From: Pollutimonas bauzanensis
Lineage (GTDB): Bacteria > Pseudomonadota > Gammaproteobacteria > Burkholderiales > Burkholderiaceae_B
Assembly: GCF_900129885.1 (NCBI RefSeq)
Contig: NZ_FQXE01000003.1
Span: 496,001 to 560,000, forward strand
Length of the DNA stretch: 64,000 bases
Reading direction: 5' to 3'
The notes beneath the pieces are model-generated. The model saw only the letters and a list, made by a program, of their open reading frames with translations, was not told the origin of the DNA and did no database searches. This document shows, in pieces, positions 28,134 through 39,649 of this stretch. How positions within the stretch are numbered: the stretch's first letter is position 1; each line of letters starts with the position of its first letter. A program made the translations under genes and the position numbers.

Positions 28134-28565
28134 ATGGACCTAAGAAAACTGAAAACCTTGATCGACCTCGTTGCGGAGTCGGGTATAGCCGAACTCGAAA
28201 TCACCGAGGGCGAGGGCAAGGTCAGAATCGTCAAATTTTCCCAGGCTGTGCAGCCCGTGGCTTATGTCCCGGAGGCCCCGCCCGCCGCGGCGCCTGTGGC
28301 GCCAGCCCCCGCCGCGCCCGCGGCTCCGGTCGGCCATACCGTGAAAGCCCCCATGGTCGGCACCTTCTACCGCGCGCCCAATCCGGGCGCCTCGCCTTTC
28401 GTCGAACTCGGCCAGTCCGTCAAAGAGGGCGAGCCGCTTTGCATCATCGAGGCGATGAAGCTTCTCAACGAAATCGAAGCCGACAAATCCGGCGTGATCA
28501 AGGAAATCCTGGTCGAGAACGGCGAGCCCGTCGAATACGGTCAACCCCTGTTTGTTATTGGCTAA
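28134..28565 (+). CDS. accB: Biotin carboxyl carrier protein of acetyl-CoA carboxylase
   Basis: Carries biotin between the carboxylase and transferase of acetyl-CoA carboxylase, the first step of fatty-acid synthesis. The 143 residues comprise an N-terminal domain ([17 protein letters not shown]), an Ala/Pro linker at about 47-66 and a biotinyl domain with Lys109 in [19 protein letters not shown] 28134 matches the family start and has GGGAAG upstream; ATG 28116 lacks this. It is followed 3 bp later by accC. Confidence 0.97.
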   Translation: MDLRKLKTLIDLVAESGIAELEITEGEGKVRIVKFSQAVQPVAYVPEAPPAAAPVAPAPAAPAAPVGHTVKAPMVGTFYRAPNPGASPFVELGQSVKEGEPLCIIEAMKLLNEIEADKSGVIKEILVENGEPVEYGQPLFVIG

Positions 28566-28568
28566 TTC

Positions 28569-29915
<1,347 letters not shown>

Positions 29916-29977
29916 GCGCTCGCGGCCGCGGCTTTACGAACGGGGGCGCGGCCCCTGTTTCATTCACGGAAATGACT

Positions 29978-30910
29978 ATGCGCGAACTCGTGCTGATTTG
30001 CCCCGAGGCGCAGGCCGAAGCGCTTTCGGACGCTTTGCTGGAAGCCGGCGTCCTGTCGGTGTCGGTGGAAGACGCCGATGGCGACACCGAGGTCGAGAAT
30101 CCCCTGTTCGGCGAACCGGGCATGGAGCCGCAAGTGCAGGCCTGGAACCGCAACCGCGTCGTGGCCTTGCTGCCCGACGGGCTGGACCCGCGGCATATCC
30201 TCGAGCAGCTGCGCGTGGCGGGCATCGCCGACTACCAGGATGGCCAATGGTCATTGCGCGATGTCCCCGACGCCGATTGGGTGCGCCTGACGCAGGCCCA
30301 GTTCGGCCCGATCCAGGTCGGCAAGCGGATCTGGATCGTTCCCAGCTGGCATCGCGACGATCCCGGCGTGCCGGCCGCGGCCGATCGCCGGCTTGCGAAC
30401 GCCGAGGGCGTCATACACATCGAGCTGGACCCCGGCCTGGCATTTGGAACCGGCAGCCACCCGACGACGCATTTGTGCCTGGAATGGCTGGCCGAGAACC
30501 TGCGCGGCAGGGAAACGCTGCTGGACTACGGCTGCGGTTCCGGCATCCTGGCCATTGCCGCCAGGCTGCTCGGGGCCGGCGATACCCAGGCGGTCGACAT
30601 CGACGAGCAGGCAGTGCAGTCGACCCGCTACAATGCAGAGGTCAATCGGGTCCGGCTGCTTGCCATGCTGCCCGATGAACTGCCTGCGGGACAGACGCAG
30701 GTGGTCGTGGCCAATATTCTGTCCAATCCTTTGAAGGTGCTTGCCCCCATGCTGGCCCATCGTGTGTTGCCGGGAGGCCACCTGGTCCTGTCGGGGGTGC
30801 TCGAACGGCAGGCCGCGGAGGTCGCGCAGGCCTATGCCCCCTGGCTGGCCATGGACGTATGGCGCGCCCGGGAAGGATGGGTCTGTTTGCATGGCCAAAG
30901 AACGGCCTGA
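29978..30910 (+). CDS. prmA: Ribosomal protein L11 methyltransferase
   Basis: SAM-dependent enzyme that methylates lysines and the N-terminus of ribosomal protein L11. It has 310 residues: an N-terminal substrate-recognition domain (MRELVLICPEAQAEALSDAL) and a catalytic Rossmann domain with FGTGSHPTTHLCLEWL, LDYGCGSGILAIAA and VVANILSNPL, all diagnostic for PrmA. Starts at 29978 or 29972 are equivalent. It lies downstream of accC; no L11 gene is nearby. Confidence 0.95.
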   Translation: MRELVLICPEAQAEALSDALLEAGVLSVSVEDADGDTEVENPLFGEPGMEPQVQAWNRNRVVALLPDGLDPRHILEQLRVAGIADYQDGQWSLRDVPDADWVRLTQAQFGPIQVGKRIWIVPSWHRDDPGVPAAADRRLANAEGVIHIELDPGLAFGTGSHPTTHLCLEWLAENLRGRETLLDYGCGSGILAIAARLLGAGDTQAVDIDEQAVQSTRYNAEVNRVRLLAMLPDELPAGQTQVVVANILSNPLKVLAPMLAHRVLPGGHLVLSGVLERQAAEVAQAYAPWLAMDVWRAREGWVCLHGQRTA

Positions 30911-30934
30911 GGGCCAGAAGATCTTTTTACGCAT

Positions 30935-32173
30935 ATGGACTTGACCACGCGCTGCCCGCAATGTGGCACCATTTTTTCGGCTAGCCTGGAACAGCTGCAG
31001 TTGCGCAAGGGCTATATCCGCTGCATCAATTGCGCGCATATTTTCGACGGCTACGATGCCGTCGTTTCCGGCGCCGGCGATGCCGCCCGGAAGCCCGCCG
31101 GCGCGGCTGCCGCGGTTCCGGCCGCGCCGACTGCGCGGCCGGCCCCGGCTGCCCCGGCTGCCCCGGCTGCGCAGCGTCCGCCGGCTGCGCCGATCGCGGG
31201 GCGCGGCTCCGAGGCTGGCGCGGCTGCCGCGCCGGCGGCCATGCCCAGTGTGCTGCGTCAACGGCGCCCCAAGGAAGAGCCGCGATTCGCCGCGGCGCCC
31301 GCGCCTGCGTCCGCTCGTGCCGCGCCTGCCGGCCCGGCGCATCCCGCCTTCAGCATTTCAAGCGGCGATCGCAATGCCGGGCGCGCCTTGCGCCAGGATC
31401 CGGTCTTTCGCATCGACGCCGCCGCTCCTGCGACGCCGGATTCCGCCGCGGGATCGAGGCCCGAGCCCGTCATTGGAGGCGGCCGCATGGCCGTCCCGGC
31501 GCCGCCCGGCCGGCCGGACGAGCCGCACATTGCCGCTGCCCGCGCGGGCGCGCCGCCGGCTAGCGGCCCGCATGGCCCGCCGCCGCAAATCTATGTCGAA
31601 GCGCGGCCCACCGAAGGCGGCGACGGCAGGTCCGTGCCCGACTTCCTGGACGGCGAAGCGCCGCGCTATCAGGGCGTGGTGAAAATGTTCTGGGGCGCGC
31701 TGATCGCCGCGGGGCTGTTGCTGCTGCTGGCGCAACTGGCCTATGTGTACCGATCCCAGATCGCCAACCAGATCCCGGCTTTGCGGCCGGCCCTGGTTCG
31801 CGCTTGCGCATCGTTGAACTGTCAAGTGGCATATTCGCGGCATATCGACCAGATTTCCATCATGAGCTCGTCTTTGCGGGCTTCGACCGGGGCGGGCGGC
31901 GCCGCGGCTGACGCGGCCGCCGATTCGATGACGCTGCAGCTGACCATGCGCAACAACTATGGCAAGGCGCAGGAATGGCCAACGCTGGTGCTGGATCTGA
32001 CGGATTTCTCCGGCACGCTGGTGGTCAGGAAGAATCTGGCGCCGGCAAGCTATTTGCCGCCCGCGGCTTTGCGGCAGCCTTTCGCCGCGTCCAGCGAAAT
32101 CACCGTCGGCGTGCCGATAGTCTTGAATGGCCTGAAGGTCAATGGTTATCAACTGGGTAAATTTTTTCCATAA
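30935..32173 (+). CDS. Zinc-ribbon / DUF3426 single-pass membrane protein
   Basis: A 412-residue protein of unknown function with three parts. An N-terminal MJ0042-type zinc ribbon (CPQC at 8-11 and CINC at 30-33) comes first. A long low-complexity Ala/Pro-rich linker follows (about 50-225), then one transmembrane helix (about 250-268, ALIAAGLLLLLAQLAYVY) and a C-terminal DUF3426 domain (NCQVAYS..., LTMRNNYGKAQEWPTLVLDLTD). The family is widespread in betaproteobacteria next to prmA. A plausible reading is a redox- or metal-sensing cytosolic finger tethered to a periplasmic domain, but no experiment is known to me. Followed 8 bp later by a PfkB kinase gene. Confidence 0.88.
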   Translation: MDLTTRCPQCGTIFSASLEQLQLRKGYIRCINCAHIFDGYDAVVSGAGDAARKPAGAAAAVPAAPTARPAPAAPAAPAAQRPPAAPIAGRGSEAGAAAAPAAMPSVLRQRRPKEEPRFAAAPAPASARAAPAGPAHPAFSISSGDRNAGRALRQDPVFRIDAAAPATPDSAAGSRPEPVIGGGRMAVPAPPGRPDEPHIAAARAGAPPASGPHGPPPQIYVEARPTEGGDGRSVPDFLDGEAPRYQGVVKMFWGALIAAGLLLLLAQLAYVYRSQIANQIPALRPALVRACASLNCQVAYSRHIDQISIMSSSLRASTGAGGAAADAAADSMTLQLTMRNNYGKAQEWPTLVLDLTDFSGTLVVRKNLAPASYLPPAALRQPFAASSEITVGVPIVLNGLKVNGYQLGKFFP

Positions 32174-32181
32174 GGGAAGTC

Positions 32182-33123
32182 ATGTCTGACAAAGTTTTGG
32201 TTTGCGGGTCGGTGGCCTTTGACACCATTGCCGTATTCGAGGGGCATTTCAAGGAACATATCCTGGCCGAGAACATACATACGCTGAGCGTATCGTTCTT
32301 TGTCCCCAGCATGCGCAAGGAATACGGCGGTTGCGCCGGCAATATCGCGTACAACCTGCGCCTTCTCGGCGGCAATCCGGTGCCTGTGGGCACGGTGGGC
32401 GCCGATGCGACCGACTACCTGGTCTACATGCGGCAATTGGGCATAGACACCAGCCTGATCCGTGTCTTGCCCGATATGTTCACGCCGCAGTGTTTCATTA
32501 CGACCGACCTGGACAACAACCAGATAGCCTCGTTCCACCCGGGAGCCATGATGCTTTCGGCCGAGAATGACCTGACCGGCCATGCGGCGGCCTGGGGCAT
32601 CGTGGCGCCGGACTCCAAGGACGGCATGTTCGCCCACGCCCGGCGCCTGCATGCGCAAGGCATCCCTTTCGTCTTCGACCTTGGCCAGGCCATGCCGCTG
32701 TTTTCCGGCGATGACATAAACCAGATGCTGGAGCTGGCGCAGGTGCTCACGGCCAACGATTACGAAGCCAGCATCGTGGCCCAGCGCACGAGACGCAGCA
32801 TGGAGCAGATCGCGCAGTCCATGCGGGCGGTCATCGTCACGCACGGTGGCGAAGGCGCGACGCTTTACGCCGACGGCGCCCAAACCACGATAGACGCGAT
32901 CAAGGTCGAGCACGTGGTCGATCCCACCGGATGCGGCGATGCCCACCGGGCGGGATTGTTATATGGCCTTACACAGAATTGGAGCCTGATCGACGCATGT
33001 CGCTTGGCGAACGTGATGGGTGGCTTTAAAATTGCTTCACGGGGCCCGCAGAACCATCGCCCCTCCCGCGTCGATATCAGCGCGGCGCTCGATCAGCATT
33101 ATGGTTTGAGTTTATTGGGCTAA
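32182..33123 (+). CDS. PfkB-family carbohydrate (adenosine-like) kinase
   Basis: Ribokinase-fold kinase, 313 residues. KEYGGCAGNIAYNLRLLGG (about 47-65) is the first PfkB signature. DPTGCGDAHRAGLLYG (247-262) is the second, with catalytic Asp253. The usual GAGD is GCGD and the Phe after it is His, a pattern found in adenosine-kinase-like members. The substrate is therefore likely a nucleoside or sugar but cannot be fixed. AAGGGAAG precedes the start. It follows the DUF3426 gene and precedes the lipoprotein gene. Confidence 0.88.
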   Translation: MSDKVLVCGSVAFDTIAVFEGHFKEHILAENIHTLSVSFFVPSMRKEYGGCAGNIAYNLRLLGGNPVPVGTVGADATDYLVYMRQLGIDTSLIRVLPDMFTPQCFITTDLDNNQIASFHPGAMMLSAENDLTGHAAAWGIVAPDSKDGMFAHARRLHAQGIPFVFDLGQAMPLFSGDDINQMLELAQVLTANDYEASIVAQRTRRSMEQIAQSMRAVIVTHGGEGATLYADGAQTTIDAIKVEHVVDPTGCGDAHRAGLLYGLTQNWSLIDACRLANVMGGFKIASRGPQNHRPSRVDISAALDQHYGLSLLG

Positions 33124-33182
33124 GCTGTATATCGTCTACTGCCGGCCATTTGCCGGGCGGACTGTCTTACAAGGAGTTTTTC

Positions 33183-33683
33183 ATGATTTCAACTTATTTG
33201 CAGCGTTCAGGCGCGCGTCCGGCACGCATCGCGGCCATCACCGTATTGGCTGCCTCGATGGCGGTGTTGGCGGGTTGCGCAAACGATACCGCTTCAGGCT
33301 CCGTCTACAGCTATGGGCAGGCGCAACGCGAGCAAATCGTGCGTACAGGCACGGTTGAGGCAGTCCGCAATGTCGTCATCCAGAAGGACAGCTCCAGCGG
33401 CGCCGGCGTCCTTGCCGGCGGCGCGCTGGGCGGCGTGGCGGGCAACACGATAGGCGGCGGGCGTGGCAATATATTGGCCACGATAGGCGGCGGCATCCTG
33501 GGCGCGGTGGCGGGCAACGCCGTGGAAAACCAGGTTGGCAAGACCCAGGGCCTGGAAATCACCGTGCGCCTCGATAATGGCGAAACGCGCGTCATCGCGC
33601 AAGCCGCCGATGTGGCCATAGGCGTGGGCCAGCGCGTGCGCCTGATCAGCGGCAACGGCCCCACGCGCGTCGTGCCTATGTAA
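33183..33683 (+). CDS. Glycine-zipper 2TM outer-membrane lipoprotein (SlyB/PcpY-like)
   Basis: A 167-residue lipoprotein: signal peptide then lipobox VLAGC with Cys32. A glycine-zipper region follows (about 78-118, GVLAGGALGGVAGNTIGGGRGN and GGGILGAVAGNAVENQ). A C-terminal strand domain (TVRLDNGETRVIAQ, VGQRVRLISGNGPTRVVP) completes it, matching the SlyB/17-kDa antigen family. Such proteins sit in the outer membrane and stabilise it under stress. ATG 33183 has AAGGAG upstream. Convergent with yggT. Confidence 0.93.
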   Translation: MISTYLQRSGARPARIAAITVLAASMAVLAGCANDTASGSVYSYGQAQREQIVRTGTVEAVRNVVIQKDSSSGAGVLAGGALGGVAGNTIGGGRGNILATIGGGILGAVAGNAVENQVGKTQGLEITVRLDNGETRVIAQAADVAIGVGQRVRLISGNGPTRVVPM

Positions 33684-33699
33684 TCGCCGCTACGCCTTG

Positions 33700-34263
33700 C
33701 TACACCCCAAATAGCGCGAAGGTAAAGTGCTGCAGGAACATCATGGCCACTTGAGCCAGCACCAGCAGCACCAGGGGTGATAGATCCAGCCCGCCCATAT
33801 TGGGCAATATGCGCCGTATGGGGTCGAGCAGCGGCGCCGTCAGGGTTTGCAGCACAGGCATGACGGGCGCCAGCGGATTCACCCACGACAAAACGGCCTG
33901 TATCAGCGTGATCCATAGAATCAGGTTGAAGGTCCATTTCAGCATGGTCAGCAGCGCTGTCAGCAGGATGGGCGGCAGGCTGGCCAGCGGCGGCAGTTGT
34001 CCGCTCAATGTCAGGACGGTCAGAAGCAGGAACACCAGAGCGGTCAGCCAGCACGCCAGCAGGCTGGGCCAGTCGATGCGATTGCCTGGCGCCACGACTT
34101 TGCGTATGGGCTGGACCAGCCAGTCGGTAGCGCGCAGGACAGCTTGCGAATAGGGGTTGAATGGATGCAGGCGGATGGCAAAGATCCACGCGCGCACAAT
34201 CAGCGCGATCCCGAACAGGGAAAAAACGATATTGATGAGAAAGTGCAAGACTTCGCTGAACAT
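33700..34263 (-). CDS. YggT family membrane protein
   Basis: Integral inner-membrane protein of 187 residues with two tandem YggT repeats. Hydrophobic helices lie at roughly 5-25, 70-110 and 120-185. Each repeat carries the typical pattern R-x-W-I/L...NP...PLL-x-P-I-R (here NPYSQAVLRATDWLVQPIRK and NPLAPVMPVLQTLTAPLLDPIRR). Function is unclear; in other bacteria it has been linked to osmotic tolerance and division. The start at 34263 is the family start; upstream frame is rejected. Confidence 0.92.
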   Translation of the reverse strand: MFSEVLHFLINIVFSLFGIALIVRAWIFAIRLHPFNPYSQAVLRATDWLVQPIRKVVAPGNRIDWPSLLACWLTALVFLLLTVLTLSGQLPPLASLPPILLTALLTMLKWTFNLILWITLIQAVLSWVNPLAPVMPVLQTLTAPLLDPIRRILPNMGGLDLSPLVLLVLAQVAMMFLQHFTFALFGV

Positions 34264-34460
34264 GGTTGGGCCACAGGGGATTTCAGAAGGGCCATTGTCG
34301 CACGAGAGCCCACGGCATGAAAGCGGCTGATTGCCAACTGAAATGGCCCGACGTCGTCGGGCCATTTCATGGATGGCCAGGCCATCTTTGATGCGCAATA
34401 CATGATGCGTCGACCTGTCCCGCCGCGGCGATGAAACCGCGGGGGGACGAGGTCATGCCA

Positions 34461-35201
34461 TCAAGGACGGCCGCCGGTCGGGAAAGGCCATGAAGCAGCC
34501 GGATTGACCGTTTTCTTGCTGGCGGGAGCGGCAGTTGCGGCCTTGGTGGCTTTGGCTGCTGCCTTGACGCTAGCTTTTTTTGGCGCGGCCTCTTTGGCTG
34601 CGGGCTTGCTTGCGGCTTTCTTGGCGGGCGCGTCAGCTTTGGCTGGCGCCGCGTTGCCTGCCGGCGCCGCTGCCTTTTTCGCTACGGCCTTTTTGGCTGG
34701 AGCTTTGACGGGCACGGCTTTCTTGGCTGCGGCTTTTTTTGCCGCTGGCTTTGCCGCCGCTTTTTTGGCCGGCGCCGCCTTCTTTGCCACGGCTTTCTTT
34801 GCTACGGCCTTTTTCGCGGGAGCCGCCTTTTTGGCAGCAGCCTTGGTCGCCTTTTTGGCCGGCACTGCCTTTTTGGCAGGCGCCGCTTTTTTAGCCGCCG
34901 CGGCCTTTTTTGCCGGCGCCGCTTTCTTGGCTGGCGCTGCTTTCTTGGCTACGGTTTTTTTGGCGGCGGCTTTCTTGGCGGGCGCCGCTTTCTTGGCTAC
35001 GGTCTTGCTTGCTGCTTTCTTGGCCGGCGCTGCTTTTTTGGCGACTGCCTTTTTTGCTACAGCGGTGGACTTCTTGGCGGGTGCCGTTTTTTTGGCGACT
35101 GCAGGTTTTTTCACTTCAGCTTTTTTTGCTGGTGCTGCCTTCTTGGCGGGTGCAGCTTTATTGGTAGCCGTTTTCGTTGCGGCCTTTTTGGCTGTTGCCA
35201 T
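34461..35201 (-). CDS. Histone H1-like alanine/lysine/proline-rich nucleoprotein
   Basis: A 246-residue highly basic protein made almost entirely of KKAAPAKKA-type repeats, resembling the C-terminal tail of eukaryotic histone H1 and Bordetella BpH1. Such proteins bind DNA non-specifically and compact the nucleoid. There is no globular domain and no hydrophobic segment. The last ~25 residues (ASKKTVNPAASWPFPTGGRP ending) break the repeat and form a distinct tail. The start at 35201 has AAGGAGC upstream. The repeats make length variation by slippage likely. It lies between yggT and nrdB on the same strand as both. Confidence 0.93.
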   Translation of the reverse strand: MATAKKAATKTATNKAAPAKKAAPAKKAEVKKPAVAKKTAPAKKSTAVAKKAVAKKAAPAKKAASKTVAKKAAPAKKAAAKKTVAKKAAPAKKAAPAKKAAAAKKAAPAKKAVPAKKATKAAAKKAAPAKKAVAKKAVAKKAAPAKKAAAKPAAKKAAAKKAVPVKAPAKKAVAKKAAAPAGNAAPAKADAPAKKAASKPAAKEAAPKKASVKAAAKATKAATAAPASKKTVNPAASWPFPTGGRP

Positions 35202-35356
35202 AGTAATGCTCCTTGAGATTGAGTCGAAGAGAACGTCCACCCATTTGATATGGCCCCCACCTCGGGTGCGACCCATCTCAAATGGCGCAAGCGTGCAAAG
35301 CACCAAGTGCTTTGCACGCCTAGAGTCTAACGTAAGCTCTTGCTCTATTCCAAGCA

Positions 35357-36523
35357 TTATTCCCAGCTTAATGCACCGCCGGTCTGATATTCGATGACTC
35401 GTGTCTCAAAAAAGTTGCGTTCTTTCTTCAGATCTATCATCTCGGCCATCCACGGAAAGGGATTTTCTTCTTGCGGAAACAGCGCTTCCAGACCGATTTG
35501 CTGGCAGCGGCGATTGGCGATAAAACGCAAATAGGACTTGAACATCGAGGCGTTCAGACCGAGCACGCCGCGCGGCATGGTGTCCTCAGCGTAAGCATAT
35601 TCAAGGTCTACAGCCCGACGGAACAATTCGCGCATCTCTTCGCGAAAGCTTGCCGTCCACAAATGCGGGTTCTCGAGTTTGATCGTGTTGATCAGATCGA
35701 TGCCGAAATTGCAGTGCATGGATTCGTCCCGCAGTATGTACATATACTGCTCCGCGGCGCCCGTCATTTTGTTTTGCCGGCCCAATGCAAGGATTTGCGT
35801 AAATCCAACATAAAAGAACAAACCTTCCATCAGGCATGCGAACACGATCAGCGATTTGAGCAGTGTCTGGTCGGCTTCGGGCGTGCCGGTCACGAAGTGC
35901 GGGTCGGCGATCGCATCGATGAACGGGATCAGGAATTCATCTTTGGCGCGTATCGACGGCACTTCGTTGTAGGCATTGAAGATCTCGCCTTCGTCCAGGT
36001 CCAGGCTCTCGACGATGTACTGGTAGGCATGCGTGTGTATGGCCTCTTCGAAGGCCTGGCGCAGCAGGAACTGGCGGCATTCGGGGGCGGTGATATGGCG
36101 ATAGGTGCCCAGCACGATGTTGTTGGCGGCCAGCGAATCGGCGGTGGTGAAGAAGCCGAGGTTGCGCTGGACAATGCGCCGTTCATCGTCGGTGAGCCCG
36201 TTGGGATTCTTCCAAAGGGCGATATCGCGCGACATATTGATTTCCTGCGGCATCCAATGATTGGCGCAGGTCGCCAGATATTTTTCCCAGGCCCATTTGT
36301 ACTTGAAGGGGACCAGTTGATTGACATCGGTCTTGCCGTTGATGATGCGCTTGTCGGCCGCGCGGACCCGCGCGCCGGTGTCGGCCGCCGCCGCGCCGGA
36401 CGCGGCCGCCGGCGCGGCGATCGCGGTGTCGTCCATGTCGTGCGCGGCGCGCGGGGCCGCGGCCCCGGCATTGCCGGTGGTGGCTGCGGGCGAGGTGGCG
36501 GGGGTGTCTTCCCAGTTCAACAT
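35357..36523 (-). CDS. nrdB: Ribonucleoside-diphosphate reductase subunit beta (class Ia)
   Basis: Provides the diferric-tyrosyl radical for class Ia ribonucleotide reductase. The 388 residues include iron-ligand helices typical of the family: [37 protein letters not shown] and [17 protein letters not shown]. An Ala/Pro-rich insert near 10-50 is lineage-specific. ATG 36523 (MLNWEDT) lies 22 bp beyond the nrdA stop; the upstream ATG at 36571 would overlap nrdA. Transcribed with nrdA and so likely controlled by NrdR. Confidence 0.96.
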   Translation of the reverse strand: MLNWEDTPATSPAATTGNAGAAAPRAAHDMDDTAIAAPAAASGAAAADTGARVRAADKRIINGKTDVNQLVPFKYKWAWEKYLATCANHWMPQEINMSRDIALWKNPNGLTDDERRIVQRNLGFFTTADSLAANNIVLGTYRHITAPECRQFLLRQAFEEAIHTHAYQYIVESLDLDEGEIFNAYNEVPSIRAKDEFLIPFIDAIADPHFVTGTPEADQTLLKSLIVFACLMEGLFFYVGFTQILALGRQNKMTGAAEQYMYILRDESMHCNFGIDLINTIKLENPHLWTASFREEMRELFRRAVDLEYAYAEDTMPRGVLGLNASMFKSYLRFIANRRCQQIGLEALFPQEENPFPWMAEMIDLKKERNFFETRVIEYQTGGALSWE

Positions 36524-36545
36524 AATTTGAATGTCCGTATCAGAT

Positions 36546-39461
36546 TTATTGGCAGGCTTCGCATTCTTCAAAGCCCTCGTCGCCGGGGCGCATGGTGCAT
36601 GCGGCGCCCATCACCTCGGCTTCGGGCAATGCCGGCGCTGGCGCCGCGGCGATTGCGGAGTGGGTGTCGTTGGCGACGGCGTTGAGCTCGCCGCCGCGGC
36701 CTGTGGATTTCTCGGCATTGGTCGCGCCGTTGGAACGCAGGTAGTAGGTCGTCTTGAGGCCGCGCACCCATGCCAGCTTGTACGTGTCGTCAAGTTTCTT
36801 GCCCGATACGCCGGTCATGAAGATGTTCAGCGACTGCGCCTGGTCTATCCATTTCGAGCGCCGCGCCGCGCATTCGACCACCCACCTGGGGTTGACCTCG
36901 AAGGCCGTCGCATAGAGCTCGCGCAGGTCGTTGGGGATGCGGTCGATGCGCGCCAGGCTGCCGTCGAAATACTTCAGGTCGGCGACCATGACCTCGTCCC
37001 ACAGCTTGCGCGCCTTCAGGTCGCGCACCAGGTAGTCATTGACCACGGTGAATTCGCCCGAGAGGTTGGACTTGACGTAGAGATTGCGGTAGTTGGGCTC
37101 GATGCAGGGCGACACGCCTATGATATTGGAGATCGTGGCGGTCGGGGCGATGGCCACGCAGTTGGAATTGCGCATGCCGTGCTGCTTGATATGCGAGCGC
37201 AGGCTGTCCCAGTCCAGCGTGCTGCTGTCGTCGATTTCGACATAGCCGCCGCGCTCCTCGCGCAGCATGGCCAGCGTGTCCTGCGGGAATATGCCGCGAT
37301 CCCACAAAGAGCCTTTGAAGCTTTCGTAGTGGCCGCGTTCCGCGGCCAGCTTGCTGGAGGCCCAGTAGGCGTAATAGCAGGTCGCTTCCATGGAGCGGTC
37401 GGAGAATTCGATGGCGGCGTCCGAAGCGAAAGGCACGCGCATCATGTGCAGGCAGTCCTGGAAGCCCATGACGCCCATGCCTACGGGGCGGTGGCGCACG
37501 TTCGAGTTGCGCGCCTTTTCCACGGCGTAGTAATTGATGTCGATGACGTTGTCGAGCATGCGCATGGCCGTGGTGATGGTGCGCTCCAGCTTTTCGTGGT
37601 CGAGCACATACTGGCCGCTGGCGTCCTGCTTGAGGTGGGCGGCAAGGTTGACCGAGCCCAGGTTGCAAACGGCAATTTCGGTATCGCTGGTGTTGAGCGT
37701 GATTTCCGTGCACAGGTTGGAGCTGTGCACCACCCCGACGTGCTGCTGCGGCGAACGGATGTTGCACGGATCCTTGAAAGTGATCCAGGGGTGGCCGGTT
37801 TCAAACAGCATGGACAGCATCTTGCGCCACAGCGCGCTGGCGGGAATCTTCTTGAACAGCGGCAACTCGCCGCTGGCGGCCTTGGCTTCGTAGCCGATGT
37901 AGGCCTCTTCGAAGGCGCGGCCGTACTTGTCGTGCAGGTCGGGCACATCGGATGGCGAAAACAGCGTCCAGTCGCCGTTTTCCATGACGCGCTTCATGAA
38001 CAGGTCGGGCACCCAGTTCGCCGTGTTCATGTCGTGGGTGCGGCGGCGCTCGTCGCCGGTGTTCTTGCGCAGTTCCAGGAATTCTTCGATGTCCAGGTGC
38101 CAGGTTTCCAGGTAGGCGCAGACGGCGCCCTTGCGCTTGCCGCCCTGGTTCACGGCGACGGCGGTATCGTTGACGACTTTAAGGAAAGGCACGACGCCCT
38201 GGCTTTCGCCGTTGGTGCCCTTGATGTGGCTGCGCAGCGCGCGCACCGGGGTCCAGTCATTGCCCAGGCCGCCGGCGTATTTGGCCAGCAGGGCGTTTTC
38301 CTTGATGGCGTCGTAGATGCCGGCGAGGTCGTCGGACACGGTCGTCAGGTAGCACGACGACAGCTGCGAGTGCATGGTGCCGGAGTTGAACAGCGTGGGC
38401 GTGGAGCTCATGAAGTCGAACGACGACAGGATTTCGTAGAATTCGATGGCTCGGGTTTCGCGATCGGTTTCATTCAGCGCCAGGCCCATGGCGACACGCA
38501 TGAAAAACACTTGGGGAAGCTCGATGCGGCGGCCGCGGATATGCAGGAAATAGCGGTCGTACAGCGTTTGCAGGCCCAGGTAGTTGAACTGCTGATCGCG
38601 CTCGGCCTTCAGGGCGCCGCCCAGCTTGGCCAGGTCGTACTGCTGTTCCAGCTTGCCGTCGAGCAGGCCGGCTTCGATCCCGACCCTGATGAACTGCGGG
38701 AAGTAATCGGCATAGCGGGTGCCCATCGCGGCTTGCGAGACTTCCTCGCCCAGGACTTCCTTGCGGATCGTATGCAGCAGCAGGCGCGCGGTGACCTGGC
38801 TGTATGAGGGGTCGTTTTCCACCATGGCGCGCGCCGACAGGATGGCGGACTTGAAGACTTCATCGACCGGGATGCCGTCGTAGAGGTTCTTGACGGTTTC
38901 CTTGAGGATGGCGTCGGCATCGATGTCGTGCGGCAGGTTCAGCCCGGCTTCGGCGATGGTCGCGCGCAGCTGCGCCAGGTCCAGGGGACGCTTGACGCCG
39001 TTGTCATTGACATTCAGGACGGCCTGTTCGATGACCGGCTGGCTGGTCGCCTTGACGGCGCGCTCCTGCGAGCGCTTTTCCCGGTACAGCACATAAGCGC
39101 GGGCGACATCGTGTTCGCCCGAACGCATCAAGGCCAGTTCGACCTGATCCTGGATTTCTTCGATGTGGAAGGTGCCGCCGCTGGGGCGGTTGCGCACCAG
39201 GGCCTTGGCGACCTGGGCCGTGAGATTTTCCACCAGTTCGCGTATGCGCGCCGAAGCCGCGCCTTGCCCGCCCTTGACCGCCAGGAAGGCCTTGGTCAGG
39301 GCAATGGCGATTTTGCCGGGCTCGAAGCCGACCACGGCGCCGTTGCGCCGGATGATATGGAAATTGAGCCATTGCTCGCCGGCGGCATTGCCGGCCGTCG
39401 CGGAGGGCGGATTCTGGTGGGCGGGTTCGGATCTGGTCTCAGCGGTTTGGGTCGTCTGCAT
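36546..39461 (-). CDS. nrdA: Ribonucleoside-diphosphate reductase subunit alpha (class Ia)
   Basis: Catalytic subunit of class Ia ribonucleotide reductase, 971 residues. An N-terminal ATP-cone (about 30-120, [18 protein letters not shown]) gives dATP feedback inhibition. The barrel contains [13 protein letters not shown] (active-site Cys), the [10 protein letters not shown] segment, and [22 protein letters not shown]. The C-terminus ends ECEACQ with the redox-shuttle cysteines 967 and 970. The first ~30 residues are poorly conserved. Upstream sit a promoter and two NrdR-type operator palindromes. Confidence 0.97.
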   Translation of the reverse strand: MQTTQTAETRSEPAHQNPPSATAGNAAGEQWLNFHIIRRNGAVVGFEPGKIAIALTKAFLAVKGGQGAASARIRELVENLTAQVAKALVRNRPSGGTFHIEEIQDQVELALMRSGEHDVARAYVLYREKRSQERAVKATSQPVIEQAVLNVNDNGVKRPLDLAQLRATIAEAGLNLPHDIDADAILKETVKNLYDGIPVDEVFKSAILSARAMVENDPSYSQVTARLLLHTIRKEVLGEEVSQAAMGTRYADYFPQFIRVGIEAGLLDGKLEQQYDLAKLGGALKAERDQQFNYLGLQTLYDRYFLHIRGRRIELPQVFFMRVAMGLALNETDRETRAIEFYEILSSFDFMSSTPTLFNSGTMHSQLSSCYLTTVSDDLAGIYDAIKENALLAKYAGGLGNDWTPVRALRSHIKGTNGESQGVVPFLKVVNDTAVAVNQGGKRKGAVCAYLETWHLDIEEFLELRKNTGDERRRTHDMNTANWVPDLFMKRVMENGDWTLFSPSDVPDLHDKYGRAFEEAYIGYEAKAASGELPLFKKIPASALWRKMLSMLFETGHPWITFKDPCNIRSPQQHVGVVHSSNLCTEITLNTSDTEIAVCNLGSVNLAAHLKQDASGQYVLDHEKLERTITTAMRMLDNVIDINYYAVEKARNSNVRHRPVGMGVMGFQDCLHMMRVPFASDAAIEFSDRSMEATCYYAYWASSKLAAERGHYESFKGSLWDRGIFPQDTLAMLREERGGYVEIDDSSTLDWDSLRSHIKQHGMRNSNCVAIAPTATISNIIGVSPCIEPNYRNLYVKSNLSGEFTVVNDYLVRDLKARKLWDEVMVADLKYFDGSLARIDRIPNDLRELYATAFEVNPRWVVECAARRSKWIDQAQSLNIFMTGVSGKKLDDTYKLAWVRGLKTTYYLRSNGATNAEKSTGRGGELNAVANDTHSAIAAAPAPALPEAEVMGAACTMRPGDEGFEECEACQ

Positions 39462-39583
39462 GGATGCTCCTGAGCGTGATTAGCTTGCGGTTAAAGCGCG
39501 TTGAACAGCATTTTCAGTGATGGTGGACTGCAAATGGCTAGTGAGGGAAAGCCCCTGGAGGGCCTAGCGGTTATCGATGGCGA

Positions 39584-39599
39584 CCACTATATCTTGTGG
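39584..39599. promoter_or_regulatory. NrdR box 1 (distal to the promoter -35)
   Basis: CCACTATATCTTGTGG closely follows the NrdR-box consensus ACACWATATATWGTGT. It lies 31 bp (three helical turns, start to start) from the second box at 39615, the usual spacing for co-operative NrdR binding. It is downstream of the transcription start region of nrdA. Confidence 0.65.
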
Positions 39600-39614
39600 T
39601 TCACTTTATATTGA

Positions 39615-39630
39615 ACACTAATTGTAGTGA
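39615..39630. promoter_or_regulatory. NrdR box 2, overlapping the -10
   Basis: ACACTAATTGTAGTGA has the CACTA...TAGTG dyad of an NrdR box (12 of 16 consensus positions). It overlaps the -10 hexamer of the nrdA promoter, a direct way to block initiation when dATP is high. Confidence 0.65.
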
Positions 39631-39649
39631 TTGATCTGATCTGAATCAA
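39621..39649 (-). promoter_or_regulatory. nrdAB promoter
   Basis: Leftward -35 TTGATT (39649-39644), 17-bp spacer, -10 TACAAT (39626-39621). This leaves a leader of about 150 nt before nrdA. Confidence 0.6.

Noticed and set aside
36531-38807. 758-codon plus-strand open frame
   Set aside because: Lies antisense to nrdA with no recognisable domain.
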